NCBI RefSeq assembly: GCF_030286555.1
Contig: NZ_JASVWF010000004.1
Span: 372,001-436,000, forward strand
Source of the DNA: Actinomycetospora termitidis
Lineage (GTDB): Bacteria > Actinomycetota > Actinomycetes > Mycobacteriales > Pseudonocardiaceae
Direction of reading: 5' to 3'
DNA: 64,000 nt
Both the position numbers and the translations under genes were made by a program. The notes beneath the pieces are model-generated. The model had not been told where the DNA came from and did no database searches. It saw only the letters and a program-made list of their open reading frames with translations. This document shows positions 59,262 to 64,000 of this stretch, one piece after another; the first letter of the stretch is position 1; every line of letters begins with the position of its first letter.

Positions 59262-60073
59262 GCCAGGTGGAGAGCACGAGGACCGGCCGGAGGGATTCGG
59301 AGGCGCCGCCGCGCGTCGCGCGCTGGACGTGGATCGTCGTCCTCGTCGTCGGGATCGTGCTGTTCGAGCTGGTCCGACGGACCCTCGTCGCGACCCAGAA
59401 CCCGAACTTCCTGCCCTCGCTGATCCTGCTCGGCGCCGCCGTCGTGCCGGCCGCCTTCCTCACCTTCGTCGCGAGCCGCCGCCTCCCGACCGACCTCGGC
59501 TCCGGCCCGATCGTGGTCGCGGCCCTGCTCGGCGGCGTCATCGGTACCGTCGTCGCCGGGACCCTCGAGTACGACGCGATGCAACGCCTCGGCGGGCTGC
59601 CGATGCTGGCCGTGGCGCTCATCGAGGAGGCGGCGAAGCTGATCATCCCGGCCGCCATGCTGGCCGTCGCCCGCTTCCGGCACGGCCCGGCGAACGGCCT
59701 GGTGCTCGGCGTCGCCTCGGGTGCGGGCTTCGCCGCGCTGGAGACGATGGGCTACGCGCTGACCGTGCTGGTCCAGACCCGCGGGAACATCGCCGCCGTC
59801 GACGGCGAGCTGCTGCTCCGCGGGCTGCTCAGCCCGGCCGCGCACATGGCCTGGACCGGGCTGACCGCGGCGGCGCTCTGGCGGTGGACCCGGCTCGGGC
59901 ACGGCCTGTGGTGGTTCCTCGGCACCTACGTCGTCGCCGTCGTGCTGCACACCGTCTGGGACTCGGTCGGCGGGCTGATCGTCTACGTCGTGCTGGCGAT
60001 CGTCGCGTTCACACTGCTGATCCTCACGACCCACCGGCTGGGTCGTGCCCCGACCGGGAGCGAGGCCCGATGA
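59258..60073 (+). CDS. PrsW-family intramembrane metalloprotease-like protein
   Basis: 271 residues with about eight membrane helices. Conserved PrsW-type blocks: ALIEEAAKLIIPA (EExxK), GFAALETMGYAL, LLSPAAHMAWTGLTAA and VVLHTVWDSV, containing the Glu and His metal ligands. PrsW proteases cleave membrane proteins such as anti-sigma factors. No sigma or anti-sigma gene is adjacent, and the position inside a hydrolase-monooxygenase operon is unusual. GTG start overlaps the hydrolase stop, and the stop overlaps the monooxygenase start. Confidence 0.88.
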   Translation: MSQVESTRTGRRDSEAPPRVARWTWIVVLVVGIVLFELVRRTLVATQNPNFLPSLILLGAAVVPAAFLTFVASRRLPTDLGSGPIVVAALLGGVIGTVVAGTLEYDAMQRLGGLPMLAVALIEEAAKLIIPAAMLAVARFRHGPANGLVLGVASGAGFAALETMGYALTVLVQTRGNIAAVDGELLLRGLLSPAAHMAWTGLTAAALWRWTRLGHGLWWFLGTYVVAVVLHTVWDSVGGLIVYVVLAIVAFTLLILTTHRLGRAPTGSEAR

Positions 60074-61623
60074 CGGACGACGTCCTGGTGGTCGGCGCCG
60101 GGCCCGTGGGCCTGACGACGGCCTGCCAGCTGGCCCGGCTCGGCGTCGCGGTGCGCGTGGTCGACCGGCTCGGGGAACCGACGACCGAGTCCCGCGCGGT
60201 CGGGGTGCACCCCCGCAGCCTCGAGATGCTCGTGTCGCTGGGCGTGCTGCCGCGGCTGGAGGCCCGCGGGCGCCGGATCGGGGGGCTCGAGATGCTCGAC
60301 GGCACCTCCGGTCGCACCCGCGCCCGGATGGACTTCGACCAGGTGCCGAGCCGTCACCCCTGCATGCTCGACATCGCCCAGCCCGACACGGAGGCCGTGC
60401 TGGCCGAGCGTGCCGCGGAGCTCGGCGTCGTCGTGGAGCGGGGCGTCGAGCTCACGGCCCTGGCGCAGGGCGACGACGGCGTCGAGGTCACCCTGCGCGC
60501 GGCGGGCGGGGAGCAGCGTCGGCGCGTCGGCTGGGTGGTGGGCGCGGACGGCGGCCACAGCACCACCCGGCAGCTGGTCGGGACGCAGCTCGAGGGCGGC
60601 TTCCACGGCCAGCACTTCGCGATGGCGGACGTCGAGGTCGACACCGACCTCTCGCCCGACACGATCCGGATGTTCACCCACGACGAGGGCATCGCGATGC
60701 TCTTCCCCCTGGCCGGCCGTCGCGCCCGCACCATCTTCCTCGTCGACCCGCCGCCCGCGGGGGTCGAGGCGCCGACGCTGGCGGAGGTGCAGGCCCTGGC
60801 CGACGTGCGGATGGGTGGGCGGGTGCGGATGCGGGACCCGCTCTGGCTGACCTACTTCGAGGTCCACCACGCCCAGGTCCCCCGCTACCGGCACGGTCGC
60901 GTGTTCCTGGCCGGCGACGCCGCCCACATCCACAGCCCCGCGGGCGCGCAGGGCATGAACACCGGCATCCAGGACGCCGCGAACCTCGCCTGGAAGCTGG
61001 CGACGGTCGCCCGGGGCGGGGCGGACGCGCGCCTGCTCGACACCTACCACGACGAACGCCACCCCGTGGGCGCGGACGTCGTCCGGACCACCACCGTGCT
61101 CACCGCCGTCGGCACCGCGACCGGCGCGGAGGCCGCCGTGCGGAATCTCGCGCTGTACCTCGTGGGCCACGTCCGGCGGGTCGCGGACGCCGTCGCTGCC
61201 AAGACCACCGAGGTCACCGTCTCCTATCGCGACAGCGTCCTCTCGGTCCAGCACGCCCCGCACCACCACGGCGCGGCACAGGCCGGCGACCACGCTCCCG
61301 ACCCGTTCGGGCTGACCCGGTCCGACGGCACGACGGTCGCCGTCGAGGACCTCGCGACCGCCCCCGGGTTCCTCGCCCTGGTCCGGTGCGACGACCCGGC
61401 CCGGGTCGACGAGCTGCGCCACGGCCTGGGCGACCTCGGCACCCTCGTGGAGCTCGCCGAGTCCGACGGGCTCCTGCGACGGCACTACGGGTTCGGCTCC
61501 GAGGGGATCGCCCTCGTCCGGCCCGACGGCTACCTCGGGCTCGTCGACGACACCGTCGCGCCCGAGCACCTGCGCCGCTACCTGACGGAGACCCTCCACC
61601 TCGCCACGCCGGCGACGACGTGA
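60070..61623 (+). CDS. FAD-dependent aromatic monooxygenase (PHBH-like)
   Basis: 517 residues. DVLVVGAGPVGLTTACQLAR is the FAD dinucleotide fold; GADGGHSTTRQ and FLAGDAAHIHSPAGAQGMNT are the second and third flavin motifs; the last 120 residues form a thioredoxin-like tail. Such enzymes hydroxylate phenols with NAD(P)H and O2. Last of the five-gene operon with the two hydrolases, fitting oxidative opening of a ring followed by hydrolysis. Ends 19 bases from the converging TetR gene. Confidence 0.93.
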   Translation: MTDDVLVVGAGPVGLTTACQLARLGVAVRVVDRLGEPTTESRAVGVHPRSLEMLVSLGVLPRLEARGRRIGGLEMLDGTSGRTRARMDFDQVPSRHPCMLDIAQPDTEAVLAERAAELGVVVERGVELTALAQGDDGVEVTLRAAGGEQRRRVGWVVGADGGHSTTRQLVGTQLEGGFHGQHFAMADVEVDTDLSPDTIRMFTHDEGIAMLFPLAGRRARTIFLVDPPPAGVEAPTLAEVQALADVRMGGRVRMRDPLWLTYFEVHHAQVPRYRHGRVFLAGDAAHIHSPAGAQGMNTGIQDAANLAWKLATVARGGADARLLDTYHDERHPVGADVVRTTTVLTAVGTATGAEAAVRNLALYLVGHVRRVADAVAAKTTEVTVSYRDSVLSVQHAPHHHGAAQAGDHAPDPFGLTRSDGTTVAVEDLATAPGFLALVRCDDPARVDELRHGLGDLGTLVELAESDGLLRRHYGFGSEGIALVRPDGYLGLVDDTVAPEHLRRYLTETLHLATPATT

Positions 61624-61642
61624 CCGGCGGCGGGGCACCCGG

Positions 61643-62257
61643 TCACGCGAGCCCGGGGTCGCTCGCGAGGTAGAGGCGGGCGAGGCGCTTCCAGACGCCC
61701 AGCAGGGGATCGACGGTGTGCTCGCGGGCCGCGAACGTGTAGGTCAACGCCGCGCCGCGGAGGCTGGTGAGCAGGACGGAGACGAAGTCGCCGAACCACG
61801 GCCGACCCGCGATCTCCGGGCCGAACATCTCGGCGACGGCGCCCCGGATCGCCCGGCCCAGCTCGTGCTCACGGGGGGCCAGGGCGGTCGCCAGGTCGGG
61901 GTGGTTCTTGGCGGCCACCCACAGTTCGAGGGTGGCCGCGAACAGCGTGCCGTGGTGGGAGTTCCACAGCGCGTCGATCGAGGCGTCGACGTCACCGCGC
62001 TCGAAGGGCGGGGCGTCGAGCGTGGCGGTGCGCGCGGCCGCGAGGTGCTGCACCGCGGCGATGAGCAGGTCCTCCCGGGACGGGAACTGGTGGAGCAGGC
62101 TGCCGCGCGACACCCCGGACCGCGCCTGGATGCGCGAGGTGGTGGCCGCCGCGTACCCGTCCTCGGCCAGGCAGGTGACCGCGGCGCCGAGGATGCGCTC
62201 GCGGGTCTCCCAGGCGCGCTGCTGCACCGGGAGCGGGGCGTTCGTGGAAGCCGGCAC
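61643..62257 (-). CDS. TetR/AcrR-family transcriptional regulator
   Basis: 204 residues. WETRERILGAAVTCLAEDGY, TSRIQARSGVSRGSLLHQFP and REDLLIAAVQHL make the DNA-binding part; the effector part is helical. GTG start at 62257. Divergent from the acyl-CoA ligase at 62344 across 86 bases with two ACTAGT-centred sites, so a regulator of that fatty acid-like catabolic unit is likely. Confidence 0.93.
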   Translation of the reverse strand: MPASTNAPLPVQQRAWETRERILGAAVTCLAEDGYAAATTSRIQARSGVSRGSLLHQFPSREDLLIAAVQHLAAARTATLDAPPFERGDVDASIDALWNSHHGTLFAATLELWVAAKNHPDLATALAPREHELGRAIRGAVAEMFGPEIAGRPWFGDFVSVLLTSLRGAALTYTFAAREHTVDPLLGVWKRLARLYLASDPGLA

Positions 62258-62276
62258 CGGGTCACCGTACCCGCTG

Positions 62277-62296
62277 ACTAGTACGCCTTGACTAGT
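62277..62296. promoter_or_regulatory. Paired TGACTAGT sites, possible TetR operator
   Basis: TGACTAGTACG and TGACTAGTTCG occur with ACTAGT at 62277-62282 and 62291-62296, 14 bases apart. TTGACT at 62288-62293 could also be a -35 element of the ligase promoter, so a bound repressor would block it. Confidence 0.5.
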
Positions 62297-62343
62297 TCGA
62301 GGCGTGATGTGAGGTTGTAGTCCTCTCGACGAAGAGGTGACCG

Positions 62344-63888
62344 ATGCGCCTGACCCAGGGGCCGACCCGCGCCGCCCAGCAGACCCCCGACCTCGCCGCC
62401 ACCGTGTTCGGCGGCCGGACCCGGACGTGGCGGGAGAGCCAGGACCGCGTCGCCCGGTTCGCCGCGGCGCTCCGCGCGCTCGGGGTCGAGACCGGCGACC
62501 GCGTCGCGATCCTCTCGCTCAACCGGGACGACTACCACGAGGTCCAGTTGGCGGTGCCGTGGTCGGGCGGCGTGACCGTCCCGGTCAACACCCGCTGGAG
62601 CGTCGAGGAGATCGCCTTCTCCTTGGCCGACTCGGGCACCCGGGTCCTGATCGTCGAGCACACCTTCCGGACGATGGTCCCCGGCATCCTGGAGCGCGCA
62701 CCCGGCGTCGGGACCGTCATCCACGTCGGGGACGACGTCGGAGACGGCGAGCACGCCTACGAGGACCTGATCGCGCGGCACGATCCGGTGCCGGACGCGC
62801 TGCGCGGCGGGGACGACCTCGCCGCGATCTACTACACCGGCGGCACGACCGGGCGCCCCAAGGGCGTCATGCTGAGCCACGCCAACCTGCTGAGCTCCGC
62901 ACTCGGCACCGCAGCGACGGAGCACTTCCTGGTGCCGGGTGGGCGGCTCCTGCACACCGCGCCGATGTTCCACCTCGCCGACGGGGCCGCCTGGGTGGCG
63001 CGCAACCTCGTCGGCGGCACGCACGTGATCGTCCCCGGGTTCGACCCGGTCGGGGTGGGCTCCGCCGTCGCGGAGCACGAGGTCACCGACGCGCTGCTGG
63101 TCCCGACGATGATCCAGATGCTGGTGGACTCGCCGGAGGCGGCGTCGTACGACCTGTCCAGCTTCCAGCGCGTCGTGTACGGCGCGAGCCCGATCAGCGA
63201 GGCCGTCCTGGACCGCGCCGCGAAGCGCCTGCCCACCGCCGAGTTCTCCCAGCTCTACGGGATGACCGAGTTGTCACCGGTGTGCACGATCCTCACGCCG
63301 GACGACCACGGTCGCGACGGGCTGCGTCGCTCCGCCGGACGGGCCGCCCCGCACAGCGAGGTCCGGGTCGTCGACGACGAGGACCGGGACGTGCCGCCCG
63401 GCACCGTCGGCGAGATCGTCTCGCGGGGCCCGCACGTGATGCTGGGCTACTGGAACCGCCCGGAGGAGACCGACACCGCGCTGCGCGGCGGGTGGATGCA
63501 CACCGGGGACGGCGGCTTCCTCGACGAGCACGGCTACCTGTTCGTCGTCGACCGCATCAAGGACATGATCGTGTCGGGCGGGGAGAACGTGTACTCCGCC
63601 GAGGTCGAGAACGCGCTCGCCCGCCACCCCGCCGTCAGCAGCTGCGCCGTCATCGGGGTACCGGACGAGCAGTGGGGCGAGCGGGTGCACGCCGTCGTCG
63701 TCATCGCACCGGGGGCGTCGACCACCGCCGAGGAGCTGCGGGACCACTGCCGCGCGCTGATCGCCGGCTACAAGTGCCCGCGCAGCGTGGAGTTCGTCGA
63801 GGCCCTGCCGATCTCGGGCGCCGGGAAGATCCTCAAGCGCGAGCTCCGAGCGCCGTACTGGGAGACTGCCGGGCGTGGCGTCTCCTGA
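62344..63888 (+). CDS. Acyl-CoA synthetase (AMP-forming)
   Basis: 514 residues. YYTGGTTGRPKGVMLSH is the P-loop, LYGMTELSP the A5 motif, GWMHTGDGGFLDEHGYL A7, DRIKDMIVSGGENVYS the linker and SGAGKILKREL holds the catalytic Lys. The size and motifs fit long-chain fatty acid or aromatic acid CoA ligases. ATG is preceded by GAAGAGG. Overlaps the enoyl-CoA hydratase start by 14 bases, so it feeds an acyl-CoA into beta-oxidation-type steps. Confidence 0.94.
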   Translation: MRLTQGPTRAAQQTPDLAATVFGGRTRTWRESQDRVARFAAALRALGVETGDRVAILSLNRDDYHEVQLAVPWSGGVTVPVNTRWSVEEIAFSLADSGTRVLIVEHTFRTMVPGILERAPGVGTVIHVGDDVGDGEHAYEDLIARHDPVPDALRGGDDLAAIYYTGGTTGRPKGVMLSHANLLSSALGTAATEHFLVPGGRLLHTAPMFHLADGAAWVARNLVGGTHVIVPGFDPVGVGSAVAEHEVTDALLVPTMIQMLVDSPEAASYDLSSFQRVVYGASPISEAVLDRAAKRLPTAEFSQLYGMTELSPVCTILTPDDHGRDGLRRSAGRAAPHSEVRVVDDEDRDVPPGTVGEIVSRGPHVMLGYWNRPEETDTALRGGWMHTGDGGFLDEHGYLFVVDRIKDMIVSGGENVYSAEVENALARHPAVSSCAVIGVPDEQWGERVHAVVVIAPGASTTAEELRDHCRALIAGYKCPRSVEFVEALPISGAGKILKRELRAPYWETAGRGVS

Positions 63889-64000
63889 GCCCGTCCGGCT
63901 GACCGTCGACGACCGCGGGGTCGCGGTCGTCGAGCTGAACCGTCCCGAGGCCTCGAACAGCATCGACGTCGCGACGGCGACCGCCCTGGGCACCGCCGCA
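63875..64000 (+). CDS. Enoyl-CoA hydratase/isomerase (3' partial)
   Basis: 42 residues are visible. VRLTVDDRGVAVVELNRPEA and SNSIDVATATALG match the N-terminal strand and first helix of crotonase-fold enzymes (ELNRPEASN). The gene runs past the window. Start GTG 63875 lies inside the ligase gene. It likely acts on the acyl-CoA made by the ligase. Confidence 0.8.
   Translation, partial: MASPEPVRLTVDDRGVAVVELNRPEASNSIDVATATALGTAA

Noticed and set aside
1-64000. Genomic island or prophage
   Set aside because: No integrase, transposase, tRNA or phage structural gene, and base composition looks even apart from the short AT-rich regulatory motifs near 42.9 and 43.9 kb.

Overview
The window is about 73-75% GC by eye, with dense genes, many 4-base start/stop overlaps (ATGA, GTGA), frequent GTG starts and typical actinobacterial families: PknB-type kinase, DesK/NarL two-component pairs, class F sortase, SARP/AfsR-type regulator, F420-dependent LLM oxidoreductase and many TetR and SDR genes. 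This points to an actinomycete, most likely Pseudonocardiales; the genus is not resolved and that placement is inference. I see no rRNA, tRNA, CRISPR, transposase, integrase or phage genes. The window reads as ordinary chromosome rich in small catabolic and signalling modules.

Layout. 1-2.3 kb: end of a membrane Ser/Thr kinase with an extracellular propeller, then an FHA-like protein. 2.3-3.5 kb: a zinc-ribbon mini-protein, an NTF2-like protein and a membrane protein. 3.7-7.7 kb: two fused-start sensor kinases whose catalytic parts are complementary (one keeps the histidine, the other keeps the ATPase) and a converging NarL-type regulator; this is the most unusual system seen here. 7.8-10.4 kb: tandem hairpins, a small membrane protein and a conventional kinase/regulator pair. 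10.4-13.7 kb: hydrolase-epimerase-SDR operon with a divergent TetR and two operator-like palindromes. 13.7-15.0 kb: ECF sigma factor coupled to an Ogt methyltransferase carrying a C-terminal Ada-type zinc domain. 15-25 kb: SDR, GNAT, sortase and its likely substrate, aldehyde dehydrogenase, tryptophan dioxygenase, LLM oxidoreductase, enoyl-CoA hydratase, then a 456-base gene-free stretch built from three copies of a palindromic repeat.

25-35 kb: MFS pump, TetR with two operator palindromes and an aldo/keto reductase; an operon of acyl-CoA dehydrogenase, archaeal-type nucleotidyltransferase and archaeal-type phosphoglycerate mutase; divergent to it an operon resembling dimethylamine monooxygenase (DmmA-like protein, VanB-type reductase, DUF3445 haem N-demethylase) led by a cysteine hydrolase. 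35-39 kb: SARP/AfsR-like regulator and a berberine-bridge-type oxidase.

39.5-50 kb: a two-armed sugar or polyol catabolic locus. The minus arm has DeoR regulator, polyol-type MFS permease, FGGY kinase and phosphatase. The plus arm has HAD phosphatase, DhaK-DhaL ketose kinase, RpiB-type isomerase, 2-hydroxyacid dehydrogenase, a second FGGY kinase and a class II aldolase. The same 13-base motif lies before the permease and before the HAD gene, which suggests joint control by DeoR. 50-56 kb: an adenylate-forming ligase, a secreted Ig-like repeat protein, an orphan sensor kinase and a lipoprotein M23 peptidase. 56-62 kb: a tightly overlapping operon with two paralogous alpha/beta hydrolases, a frameshifted NTF2-like gene between them, a PrsW-like membrane protease and a flavin monooxygenase. 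61.6-64 kb: TetR divergent from an acyl-CoA ligase and a truncated enoyl-CoA hydratase.
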